Of a DNA stretch of 51,771 nucleotides, positions 1-7,635 are shown piece after piece. Each line of letters opens with the position of its first letter. Positions within the stretch are counted from its first letter, which is position 1. The translations under genes were made by a program, and so were the position numbers. Source of the DNA: an uncultured Desulfovibrionaceae bacterium. Its GTDB lineage: Bacteria; Desulfobacterota; Desulfovibrionia; Desulfovibrionales; Desulfovibrionaceae. The stretch spans positions 1 to 51,771 of the forward strand of contig CALUZB010000006.1 of the NCBI GenBank assembly GCA_944325195.1, given 5' to 3'. The notes under the pieces were generated by a model. That model made no database searches, had not been told where the DNA came from, and was given only the letters and a program-made list of their open reading frames with translations.

Positions 1-430
1 CGGAAAGCGAGCCGTCCAGAAGCCTGATCCCATTGAATTGGGTGGAACGGGCAATCCGTTCGATTTCAGAGGCCATGGCCTGGAATTCCGAATCGATCAT
101 CAGGCGCTGATCGGAATTGTAGGTGCCTGTGGCCGCCTGCATGGCCAGTTCTTTCATTCGGATCAGCTTCTCGTCGATTACGGCCAAGGCGCCGTCCGCA
201 GTTTGGAGCAGGGAGATTGCGTCGTTGGCGTTGCGCATGCCTTGGTGCATGGCGGCAATGTCCACGCGCATCAGCTCGCGAATGGCCAGACCGGCCGCGT
301 CGTCGGCCGCGCGGTTTACACGCATACCGGAGGAGAGGCGTTCTACTGATGTGCCCAGACGGGCGTAAGTCATTCTTAAGTGCCGGGCTGTGTTGTGTGC
401 CGGCAGATTGGTGTTTAAAACCGTACTCAT
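1..430 (-). CDS. flagellin, N-terminal part (cut by window edge)
   Basis: Flagellin builds the flagellar filament and is exported through the flagellar type III apparatus. Reading the minus strand from an ATG at 430 gives 143 residues that match the conserved flagellin D0/D1 region: NTNLPAHNTARHL near the start, then SVERLSSGMRVNRAADDAAG, LAIRELM, NANDAISLLQTADGAL, and DSEFQAMASEIERIA followed by FNGIRLLDGS. The C-terminal half lies beyond position 1. The wording is very like Desulfovibrio-type flagellins (from memory). It has a long leader of roughly 230 bases behind a sigma-54 type promoter at 672-687. No strong Shine-Dalgarno sits next to the ATG; the best purine run is GGGTAAGG just upstream. 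Confidence 0.95.
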   Translation of the reverse strand, partial: MSTVLNTNLPAHNTARHLRMTYARLGTSVERLSSGMRVNRAADDAAGLAIRELMRVDIAAMHQGMRNANDAISLLQTADGALAVIDEKLIRMKELAMQAATGTYNSDQRLMIDSEFQAMASEIERIARSTQFNGIRLLDGSLS

Positions 431-935
431 TGCCCTTACCCGGAAGTTTGGGTGCCTCCTGACAGAGAAGCCTGCGCCCGGTTGGTGCTTTTACTCAAAA
501 CTCAACTCCCCTTCCACACCGGTTCCCGTTTACACGCCCGGCATGTAAACGGTGGTTTGCAAGCCAAGACCTATCCGCTCAAATCAAAGTCAGATCGAAG
601 GCCAGATCAGGGTGCAATCCATGAGTCGGAATCGCCCCGGCGTCAATTCCACGTTGCTCTATGCCTAATTAAGCAAAAATCGAGCCATATCCTACTGTCT
701 TAAGCCGGGCAGGCCGGTCTGAAGGCAGCGCGGATTTTTCTGATGTTGTCAGGTGGTTTTACGCCTGTTTCGGATAATCAGGCAGTTTTCCGGTATTCAG
801 CGAATTTACAGGTAGTTTAGTTGATTTTCTTTGGCATGGAGTAGCCGTACAGGTTTGCAACAAAAGACTGCTCTTTACGGCAAGACGGTCTTACTTTCAG
901 AGCATTTTAAATTACTGATCGTGATTGTCGGGAAA
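431..935. other. 505-base intergenic: flagellin leader and promoter
   Basis: Between the flagellin start and the stop of the PstS-like gene I see only the sigma-54 promoter and the untranslated flagellin leader. Open frames here have no ribosome binding site or recognisable product. Confidence 0.6.
672..687 (-). promoter_or_regulatory. sigma-54 promoter of the flagellin gene
   Basis: On the minus strand the sequence reads TGGCTCG-ATTT-TTGCT. It differs from the sigma-54 (RpoN) consensus TGGCACG-N4-TTGCW at one base and keeps the essential GG (-24) and GC (-12) with ten bases between. Transcription would start near 660 and run into the flagellin gene. Sigma-54 control of flagellin is common in this group, and the window also encodes a sigma-54 activator at 25346-26818. 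Confidence 0.75.
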
Positions 936-2414
936 TCAGGGTGTGTTCAAGGGGATATACCCGGTTTTTGCGATCAGGGCCTGGCCTTCCGGGCCCAGCA
1001 GCCATTGAATCAGATCCCGGCTTTCCGGGCTTGGCTGGCGGCAGGTCACTGCCACAAACTGAGTTGTGAACGGGTAAGCGTCGGAGGATATCTTCTCCGG
1101 CAGCGGGCTGACCCCGTCCACCGCCAGCAGTTTGACCTGATCTGAAGGGAACTGTACCGTGGCGTACCAGCGGAAAGTGTAGCCAATGGCTTCCTTGCGG
1201 TTGCGGAACTCAGCCACAGAATTGATGATATCGCCCATGCCCTCGGCGTATTCTTCCCGCAAGGGCATGGCCATGTCCAGCCCGTCCATTACCATTTCGC
1301 TCATGGTAGTCTGGCTTCCCGAGCCGTCGGGGCGCTGGAAGGGCAGGATTTTTTCAGCCTCACCCCCCACTTCTGCCCAGTTGGTGATATTTTTGCGGTA
1401 AATATCCCGGATTTGGGCTGTACTCAAGCCGTCCACCGGATTGTTGACATTCACCATAAATACAAAGGCGTCTTTGGCAATGGGGGTAAGTACGGGCTCA
1501 AGTCCGGCTTCATATGCCATTTGCAGTTGCGCCTGAGATGGCGGCGCGCCGAAAAATATGTCGATATCCCCATTAATCAGTCGTTCCCAGGCGGAAGGCG
1601 TGTTGGTGCAATCTACCAGATCAAAAATGTGCGGAAGTTGGGGGGCCGTTTCTTCTTCATATTCCCAGTATTCTTCTGTCGCTACATCTGTGTACAGCGC
1701 CTGCGCCGCTGCCCCATACACCGGCAACAGGGCAATGGCACCGTCCAGGCGGGGGTGATTTTTCGTGATATGCAGGCTGGGCGGGGTATCTGGAACAACT
1801 AACTTGTTATCTTGGTAGTAGGGCAGATAGTCGTACACATAAACGCCATGTCCCACACTTTCGATGTCAGGGTCAAAGCCGTAAAGGGTGTTGCTGTTTA
1901 TCTGCCACTGGTTGAGCACAACGGCCAGCAACGCCGCTCCCATACAGGCGGCTAGCTTCAGAGTTCCTTTTTTTATGGACAGGCTGCGTTTTCGGCGTCG
2001 GGCTGTGAGCATGAAGGCGGCGAAAAACAGGCAATAGATGAAAAGCAGTAAAATTGCCGGCAGGAGCATAACCAGCAAGGCTGGGTGGAACAAGCGCTGC
2101 AGGATAATACCGGCCAGCAGCCAGAGCATGATCGGCAGAAACAGGGGGAAGTAGCGGGGGAAACAAGTTAAGGGCAAAAAGGTCCGACGGGCCAGTATCC
2201 AGCCCAGCAGCGTCGGCCCGGCAATGAGCGAACTGAAAAGCAACGCCCCCCCAAATGATGATACGATAAGCTGACCAAGCCAGTGATAGTGAGGATTGGA
2301 TTCAAATACTATGGAACGCAAAAAGTCGATCAGCTTATCTGTCCCAAAGAGGAACAGCAGACAGGCAAACGGCATGAGCAGGCTGCACAAAAATGCAACT
2401 ATCCGATATCTCAT
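936..2414 (-). CDS. membrane-anchored PstS-like substrate-binding protein
   Basis: This 492-residue protein has two parts. Residues 1-170 form about five hydrophobic helices (near 5-23, 46-68, 91-105, 109-133, 152-168). Residues 180-492 look like a PstS-type periplasmic binding domain of the phosphate family, with the anion-loop motif PDGSGSQT, a segment IRDIYRKNITNW typical of PstS proteins, and a C-terminal GPEGQALIAKTGYIPL. Five helices with the N-terminus inside would place the binding domain in the periplasm. The start at 2414 is chosen because AGGAATAACC precedes it; an upstream extension is possible but has no signal-like features. It follows uppP by 65 bases on the same strand and may be co-transcribed. 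No pstCAB permease genes are in the window, so the ligand and the role (transport, sensing or anchoring) are open. Confidence 0.8.
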   Translation of the reverse strand: MRYRIVAFLCSLLMPFACLLFLFGTDKLIDFLRSIVFESNPHYHWLGQLIVSSFGGALLFSSLIAGPTLLGWILARRTFLPLTCFPRYFPLFLPIMLWLLAGIILQRLFHPALLVMLLPAILLLFIYCLFFAAFMLTARRRKRSLSIKKGTLKLAACMGAALLAVVLNQWQINSNTLYGFDPDIESVGHGVYVYDYLPYYQDNKLVVPDTPPSLHITKNHPRLDGAIALLPVYGAAAQALYTDVATEEYWEYEEETAPQLPHIFDLVDCTNTPSAWERLINGDIDIFFGAPPSQAQLQMAYEAGLEPVLTPIAKDAFVFMVNVNNPVDGLSTAQIRDIYRKNITNWAEVGGEAEKILPFQRPDGSGSQTTMSEMVMDGLDMAMPLREEYAEGMGDIINSVAEFRNRKEAIGYTFRWYATVQFPSDQVKLLAVDGVSPLPEKISSDAYPFTTQFVAVTCRQPSPESRDLIQWLLGPEGQALIAKTGYIPLNTP

Positions 2415-2479
2415 GGTTATTCCTTTGTTATTCCTTTTTGTGTTCCCTTCGGGTAGTACCGGAGCTGCTTCTTCGGTGG

Positions 2480-3310
2480 CTACAGCAATGACCAGACTAT
2501 GGCCGCCAGACCCACAGTCCAGCAATAATAGGCGAATTTGCCGAAAGAGTTCTTTTTGATGATAAACACCAGCAATGTCAGCGCTAAATAGCCGGAAATT
2601 GCCGCCACTGTGAATCCCAATGCAAACTCAAACAAGCTGAAGCTGGTTTCTATACCGCCCAGCATTTCCACCAACAACGCTCCTACAATGGCGGGAATGG
2701 ATAGGATGAAGGAAAATTTTGCGGCCAGGTCACGACGCAGTCCACGCAGCAGAGCGGCTGAAATGGTCATGCCGCTGCGGGATATGCCCGGGGTAATGGC
2801 CACGGCCTGCAGCAGTCCTATGATCATGGCGTCTTTAACAGTCATTTCGGCAATATCCCTTCCCTTGTCTCCGGACTTCACCGAGCTGATTTTCAATACA
2901 CAACCGGTGAACAGCAGGGCCAGACCTACGGCCAGGGTTGAAGCGCTTAGTTCTACAAAAACGTTTTTCAGCAATAAACCGATTATGCCGGTGGGGATGG
3001 TGGCCACACAAATCAGACAAAGGAAGCGAAAGTTGGAACGGGCGGTATAAAGCCGGTTTAAGCTGCCCCCGCCTTTAAGCAGTCCCGGCAGATATTTTAA
3101 CTCGCAGGCAAGCTCAATTATAGTCTGGCGGTAGAAAATCACTACAGCCAGCAGGGTGGCCAGATGAAGAACAATGGTGAACGCCACCTCCGGTTCTTCA
3201 ATTCCGAAAATGTTTTGAGCCAACGCCAAGTGCCCGGATGACGATATGGGAAGAAACTCCGCCAGACCTTGCAGCAGAGCAAGGATAATAACAATAAGTT
3301 CTGTGGTCAT
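2480..3310 (-). CDS. uppP: undecaprenyl-diphosphatase UppP/BacA
   Basis: This integral membrane phosphatase recycles undecaprenyl diphosphate, the lipid carrier for peptidoglycan and O-antigen, to the monophosphate and can give bacitracin resistance. The 276-residue product has the two family signatures: LQGLAEFLPISSSGHL near the N-terminus, holding the glutamates and serines of the active site, and PGISRSG near residue 170, plus about eight membrane helices. Length fits the family (about 270). The start at 3310 (MTTELIV) is preferred over an upstream one because it begins directly before the first helix and the family signature. The PstS-like gene follows 65 bases downstream on the same strand. 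Confidence 0.95.
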   Translation of the reverse strand: MTTELIVIILALLQGLAEFLPISSSGHLALAQNIFGIEEPEVAFTIVLHLATLLAVVIFYRQTIIELACELKYLPGLLKGGGSLNRLYTARSNFRFLCLICVATIPTGIIGLLLKNVFVELSASTLAVGLALLFTGCVLKISSVKSGDKGRDIAEMTVKDAMIIGLLQAVAITPGISRSGMTISAALLRGLRRDLAAKFSFILSIPAIVGALLVEMLGGIETSFSLFEFALGFTVAAISGYLALTLLVFIIKKNSFGKFAYYCWTVGLAAIVWSLL

Positions 3311-3358
3311 GTGAAATTCCGGCTTAACAGCCCAGCAAAAGTGACAATGGTGACAGCT

Positions 3359-3386
3359 AAAAAAGCCCGCGGCATTCCCACGGGCT
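3359..3386 (-). terminator. rho-independent terminator after rubredoxin
   Basis: On the minus strand AGCCCGTGG, a five-base loop and CCGCGGGCT form a 9-bp stem (one G-T pair), followed directly by six T. It lies between the rubredoxin stop and the uppP start, so it closes the desulfoferrodoxin/rubredoxin transcript. Confidence 0.85.
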
Positions 3387-3489
3387 ATATCACATGGCTT
3401 GTGGAACAACAAGCTTTATTGCTTATGGCTGATCTCTGCTCCCAGGCTGAAATTCCGGCTGCTTGTGCTTGTTGTTTGGGTATACCGGT

Positions 3490-3651
3490 TTACTCTTCCG
3501 GCTCAAAATCAGCCTTGCCCACTCCACAGATCGGACAAACCCAATCGGCCGGCAAATCTTCAAATGCCGTACCCGGGGCAATACCGCTGTCCGGATCGCC
3601 CGCGGCCGGATCATATACATAGCCGCAAACACTGCAAACATACTTTTTCAT
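3490..3651 (-). CDS. rub: rubredoxin
   Basis: Rubredoxin is a small cytoplasmic one-iron electron carrier. The 53-residue product has the two Cys pairs that bind the iron, [12 protein letters not shown] at the N-terminus and [13 protein letters not shown] at the C-terminus, with the usual acidic [11 protein letters not shown] loop between them. This is the standard length of 52-54 residues. The ATG at 3651 is preceded by GGAGGCAGTATA. It lies downstream of desulfoferrodoxin on the same strand, an arrangement known from Desulfovibrio, where rubredoxin feeds electrons to superoxide-reducing enzymes. The gap of 233 bases to that gene is long; I saw no separate clear promoter in it. Confidence 0.97.
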   Translation of the reverse strand: MKKYVCSVCGYVYDPAAGDPDSGIAPGTAFEDLPADWVCPICGVGKADFEPEE

Positions 3652-3884
3652 TATACTGCCTCCGAGGAGTTATAAAGTAAAAGGTTATTGCCAAATTCTG
3701 GTAAGGTTTTTTTGCCCTACCGCGATTTTAGGGAGTGGTACATATTGCTCAAACTGTGACAAACTCAGTTTCATCTTGCTTTCGGGCTTTGATGAACTTA
3801 GGTGACGCGAAACGCACTCCCGCTGTTGTCAGAACATTGTGATGAATATATTGTTCTGAGAGTGACCTTTTGTTTTTGCCCGGC

Positions 3885-4262
3885 CTATCGTTTAACCCAA
3901 AGCCCATGCAGGTTGCAATATTCCCGGGCAACAACATTGTCGGCCTTGCTTATAAATGTGGCTTTGGGCTCTGCCCCCGGCTTAAGGAAGGCCAGACAGC
4001 TCATGTTGTCGGAAATGAGCTCAATCCACTCAATATAGTGTTCAGGCAAGGAAGGATGAGGTGCAGAACCTACTTTCACGTTGAATCCGTCAGCGGTTTT
4101 TTCCACTACCGGAACATGCTTTTCCTTGCTGGCATCAACAGTGTTCTCCTGCATATGCACCATATTTTCTCCACAACAAACCAGAGTTCCCGTTCCCGTA
4201 TGCAATAATGATACGATATTTCCACAACGGTTACATTTATAAATATCAAGCAGTTCTGCCAT
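3885..4262 (-). CDS. dfx: desulfoferrodoxin (superoxide reductase)
   Basis: This enzyme reduces superoxide to hydrogen peroxide without making oxygen and is a hallmark of anaerobes. The 125-residue protein has the N-terminal desulforedoxin-like centre I (YKCNRCG at residues 8-14 and CC at about 29-30) and the catalytic centre II: KHVPVVEK with the conserved Glu-Lys near 46-54, two more His in the segment APHPSLPEHYIEW, and the Cys and His ligands in EYCNLHGLW near the end. Length fits the two-centre type. It has a near-consensus promoter at 4305-4334, and GGAGG lies 12 bases before the ATG. Rubredoxin follows on the same strand and is the likely electron donor. Confidence 0.97.
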   Translation of the reverse strand: MAELLDIYKCNRCGNIVSLLHTGTGTLVCCGENMVHMQENTVDASKEKHVPVVEKTADGFNVKVGSAPHPSLPEHYIEWIELISDNMSCLAFLKPGAEPKATFISKADNVVAREYCNLHGLWVKR

Positions 4263-4304
4263 AGTTTCTCATTCCTCCATAGTTTAGTTATTATTCGCTA
4301 ACGA

Positions 4305-4334
4305 ATTATATATCTTTATAAGGGAAAAGGTCAA
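4305..4334 (-). promoter_or_regulatory. sigma-70 type promoter of desulfoferrodoxin
   Basis: On the minus strand TTGACC (4334-4329) and TATAAT (4310-4305) are 18 bases apart. The -10 box is 43 bases before the start codon. The match to the housekeeping consensus is close, so strong basal expression is expected. Confidence 0.7.
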
Positions 4335-4562
4335 TTGGAAAAGGTTCTTAATAGTGCTCAAACTAAAATTGGAAAAAATGCGACAAACCCCTTGCATGTT
4401 TGTCCGGAAACTGATACTAGCAAATCCCTGTTTCCTTTAGGAAGTGGTTTTTTCCTAGGTAAGAAAAATTTTGGTTTACATTCAAGATAAGCAGTGGTAA
4501 ATATCCCTTTTGCAATCAAGGCGACTTTGCGTCGAAGAATTAACTAAGGAGTATCCTTTAAT

Positions 4563-5156
4563 ATGGCAACACGTAGAGAACCCCGGTTTAAATTGTGCCG
4601 CCGGCTTGGCGTGAATGTTTGCGGCCACCCTAAAGCAATGAAGCGTATGGATGATAAGGCTGCACGTGGTGGCAAGAAAATTTCTGAATATGGGCTTCAG
4701 CTTTTAGAAAAGCAGAAGTTGAAGGCGTATTACGGTATTTTGGAACGTCAGCTTGCCCGTTACATGAAGTTGAGCCAGATGAGCAAGGGTATTACCGGTG
4801 AAGTGTTGCTCCAGACTTTGGAGTGTCGTCTGGATAATTTGGTTTACCGCCTTGGTTTTGCGCGTTCTATCCGGCAGGCGCGTCAAGTGGTTACTCATGG
4901 CCATATCACCCTGAATGGAAAGAGAGTCAACATTCCTTCTCAAACAGTTAAGGAAAATGATGTTATTTCCTTGCGCCAGGAATCGCGGAAAAACCCTGTG
5001 TTTGCCAATAATTTTCAGGAACTGCACCCCTTTGGTTTGAATTATTTAGAGAAGAACCCGGAAGAATATACCGGTAAGTTGTTACGTATGCCGCAGCGTG
5101 ATGAAATACCGGTAGAAATCAATGAAATTCTGATTATTGAACATTATTCCCAATAG
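4563..5156 (+). CDS. rpsD: 30S ribosomal protein S4
   Basis: S4 binds 16S rRNA and nucleates assembly of the small subunit. The 197-residue product has the N-terminal S4 domain ([20 protein letters not shown]) and the S4 RNA-binding module around residues 90-150 ([37 protein letters not shown]). It lacks the four-Cys zinc site of some S4 proteins; only C12 and C20 are present. It is slightly shorter than the E. coli protein. AAGGAG lies 10 bases before the ATG. The gene stands alone with its own leader and terminator instead of sitting in a ribosomal-protein operon, so it may be a second copy. Confidence 0.95.
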   Translation: MATRREPRFKLCRRLGVNVCGHPKAMKRMDDKAARGGKKISEYGLQLLEKQKLKAYYGILERQLARYMKLSQMSKGITGEVLLQTLECRLDNLVYRLGFARSIRQARQVVTHGHITLNGKRVNIPSQTVKENDVISLRQESRKNPVFANNFQELHPFGLNYLEKNPEEYTGKLLRMPQRDEIPVEINEILIIEHYSQ

Positions 5157-5188
5157 ATAGTGGGTAAAATTCTCTACGTGTGTTCAGG

Positions 5189-5222
5189 GCAGGATCTACT
5201 TTTTGGTAGATCCTGCTTTTTT
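5189..5222 (+). terminator. rho-independent terminator after rpsD
   Basis: A perfect 11-bp stem, GCAGGATCTAC / GTAGATCCTGC with a TTTTTG loop, is followed by six T. It lies 33 bases after the rpsD stop. Confidence 0.95.
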
Positions 5223-5424
5223 ATAAGTGCCCATTTGGGTGAAAGATTGCACGTTAGCGTCTGGCCTGGGTTGGAAAAGTTGTACATTTTACAGTTAGAG
5301 GGGTTGCATACTGGCCGGTAACTTGTTAATGTCATCCAAGCTTGCTTACGCAAGCAAGGGACAGCCTGCTTTTTAAGGGGAGCAAGGCGCAAACAGGGCT
5401 ATGGCCCGTGAATAGGAGGCATAT

Positions 5425-5523
5425 ATGGATTTTGAAATGGCTGTTGTTTATATCGGGACGGTTGTAGTATTGGTTGGCGGGGCTCTGGCGGTTTGGATTT
5501 CTAATAAATCCTACAAAGGTTAA
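5425..5523 (+). CDS. 32-residue single-helix membrane peptide
   Basis: A short frame with a near-perfect Shine-Dalgarno (AGGAGG, 5 bases before the ATG) encodes 32 residues: a short acidic start (MDFEMAV), one hydrophobic helix rich in Val/Gly/Ala (about residues 7-25), and a polar, basic end (SNKSYKG). The layout predicts N-out/C-in. It has its own hairpin terminator 37 bases downstream. This is the pattern of small subunits or regulators of membrane complexes (CydX-like or KdpF-like in size), but no family is recognised. A second peptide of similar design lies at 14298-14387. Function unknown. Confidence 0.7.
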   Translation: MDFEMAVVYIGTVVVLVGGALAVWISNKSYKG

Positions 5524-5559
5524 GCCTCATTTAATGTAAGTCCGGCGGCGCACGGACAC

Positions 5560-5605
5560 AGGGTCTGCTCTATTTCAGGAATTTCAGGGCAGGCCCTTTT
5601 CTTTT
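5560..5605 (+). terminator. terminator after the 32-residue membrane peptide
   Basis: AGGGTCTGC pairs with GCAGGCCCT (one G-T) across a 20-base loop and is followed by TTTTCTTTT. It defines a short monocistronic transcript for the peptide at 5425-5523. Confidence 0.7.
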
Positions 5606-5904
5606 AAGCATACTTTACATGGTATGCAGTCATTGCATATCGGACGTGGTTAGTCTTTTTACAGTCCAGGCGGCAACTGCGGAAAAACTGCTTCCGACTA
5701 CAGGTGATCAGGCTAAACAGGGTTGATGTCAGGTGGGCGCTGTTGTCTGGCGCGCTTGAGTATGAGTATCTATTCCGCTTCCAAATATCTGCTGAACCAT
5801 ATTACAGCGATAATATTTCACTTTATGCCTTTTGGGTGAGAACGCTGATGCCCCATGTATGTTCAACTGATTACAACCCGACATATTTATTATTGATCGG
5901 AAAA

Positions 5905-6480
5905 ATGAAAATGCCTGTTAAACCTATATCAAGCTGTTTTGTCATTTCAGTATTTCTATTTGCTATAACCTTCGTGATGACAAGTCCTGTTTTCGGGCAG
6001 GAATTGTGTCCGTCTGCCGCTTATAACAGCGCCGTCCCTGCTTTTAATCTGTTCCTTGAGGAGCAGGAAGATATTCTTAAACTTCAAATCAAGTCTGCTG
6101 TTTGTGCAGGAGAAAACCAACCAGCATCTATGCCGGCAAAGGACGATATTCTTTCCTTTTTTGAGCGGTCCGGCACCTTGCCTGATACTGCACAGGCACA
6201 GGTAGAAGCTTATTCCTGTTTTGGTCGATTGTTTATTACCCGGGTCATTGAGTTGCGGGTTGATATGGAAAATTGTTTTGCCATGGATAATTGCGTAAAT
6301 AAACTGTGCGCTGATCTGAAAATTGACAGACAGAATAAAACTGAACAAAGTCGTTCCAGTGCCACCGCCCCCAACCCCGGCTCGGCCCAATCTCTGTCCG
6401 TATCTCCAACCGTCTCCGGAGTTGCGGATATGCGCGAGGTTTATGACCGCAACGCTAAAGATCTTATGGCTATTCCATAA
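5905..6480 (+). CDS. exported Cys-containing protein of unknown function
   Basis: The 191-residue product begins with a signal peptide (basic start, hydrophobic core SCFVISVFLFAITFVM, likely cut after SPVFG). The mature part has about seven Cys, including a cluster near residues 130-145 (ENCFAMDNCVNKLCADL), suggesting disulfide bonds in the periplasm. The C-terminal third is Ser/Pro/Ala-rich and probably disordered. The frame is open further upstream (to a GTG at 5704), but that extension destroys the signal peptide, so the start is placed at 5905; ATG 5911 is also possible. The ribosome binding site is weak. No family is recognised and the flanks are gene-poor. Confidence 0.6.
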   Translation: MKMPVKPISSCFVISVFLFAITFVMTSPVFGQELCPSAAYNSAVPAFNLFLEEQEDILKLQIKSAVCAGENQPASMPAKDDILSFFERSGTLPDTAQAQVEAYSCFGRLFITRVIELRVDMENCFAMDNCVNKLCADLKIDRQNKTEQSRSSATAPNPGSAQSLSVSPTVSGVADMREVYDRNAKDLMAIP

Positions 6481-7092
6481 AGATGAACTCTTAATGGAAG
6501 CGATGTCTTCGATTGGGGATTAGTTAATCTTTCAAAGCGCTTGAACTTGAAACACCTGAGGGATTGCTTTCAAAATTTGCCACCAGATGTTTGCAGACGG
6601 TTTTCCTTTTTGTTAAGCAACTATTTGAAGTGCTGGATTACAGCAAAATCCGCTTAAGGTATACTTTTGGTTATGGGCAGGTGCATGTCAGCTTGCCTTA
6701 GTAAGAAAAAGCCGGCAAAGGCCGAATAAGTGCAGAAACAATCTGAGCTTTCTAAACAAGGTTTGGCTGCATATAGTTGCAGGGAGGCGTTCATAGATAT
6801 TAATCGGCTCATCTGCATGGTTGCTGCCGGAATCATGCAGAGACTGTTTGCCTGAAGACTGAATCCCTGCCGGCGCACTGACATTTACTTGAACAATGCG
6901 TACAGGTAAAGGGTGATGTCAGGGAAAGGAGCGACTTTCGACTGTTTGCGTCTGGACGCCGGTCGTCCCGAATGCTTCGGAAAAGAGATTGCGTTGTGGT
7001 TCATCTCGATATAGCGGATTTATTCCGGCAAAGCTGTTTTGTTGCTTGCGTGGCTTAACAGTTACAGTACTTGACTCAGCTGTGGCTGTGGT
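6481..7092. other. 612-base stretch without a convincing gene
   Basis: Only short frames without ribosome binding sites are present. No tRNA, strong hairpin or repeat was seen. Confidence 0.5.
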
Positions 7093-7512
7093 TTAGCTGC
7101 ATTTCTCCAGAGCGGATAGCCAGGCAGGAGTGGGAACCGGTTTGCCTTCCGCGTTTACGCAGGCATGTTGCGTACTGCCTGTTGCCAGAATTTTGGTTTT
7201 GGTTTCATCATAAATCTCATATACGAACAGGATTGAGGCCCGTCTCCATTCCTGAACGCCTACCCGGATATAAATCAGGTCATCATAGCGCAAGGGTGAA
7301 CGGTAGCGGCAATTTGCTTCTCTTACCGGCAGAAAAATGCCTCTTTCTTCAATAGTCCTGTAGCTCAGATTGCGCTCACGCAGCCAGGCATTGCGTGAAC
7401 GCTCAAATAAATGGAAGTATTCGGCATAATAAACCACGTTCATTGCATCTGTTTCGCCATACGACACCCTGTGGGGCAGCCATGAGTCGGATTGAGGAAA
7501 ATTGCCCTGCAT
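7093..7512 (-). CDS. YbgC-type acyl-CoA thioesterase (hotdog fold)
   Basis: This family hydrolyses acyl-CoA thioesters; YbgC itself acts with the Tol-Pal system. The 139-residue protein has the 4HBT signature VSYGETDAMNVVYYAEYF with the catalytic Asp (about residue 22) and the following helix FERSRNAWLRE. The next strands (IFLPVREANCRYRSPLRYDD, SILFVYEIYDE, ATGSTQHACVNAEGKPV) fit the fold. Length is typical (about 130-140). The ATG at 7512 has GAGGGA about 9 bases upstream. It stands alone between gene-poor stretches, with no tol or pal genes near it, so the physiological substrate is not shown by context. Confidence 0.9.
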   Translation of the reverse strand: MQGNFPQSDSWLPHRVSYGETDAMNVVYYAEYFHLFERSRNAWLRERNLSYRTIEERGIFLPVREANCRYRSPLRYDDLIYIRVGVQEWRRASILFVYEIYDETKTKILATGSTQHACVNAEGKPVPTPAWLSALEKCS

Positions 7513-7635
7513 ACTGGTATCCCTCTGAAAAATGAGTTATTAAATACAACTGTGAGGCTCTTGGCGTAACGCCTGGAGCTTTTGCTTTGTCGTTTGTAAT
7601 CTGAGTGGTATAACCTTAAGCCTTTGGAGCCGTCA

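Noticed and set aside
4340..4562. Possible attenuator hairpins in the rpsD leader (AGGAA...TTCCT)
   Set aside because: Stems are only 5 bp and not convincing without alignment.
6654..6884. 76-residue minus-strand frame in the gap after the exported protein
   Set aside because: No ribosome binding site and random-looking composition.
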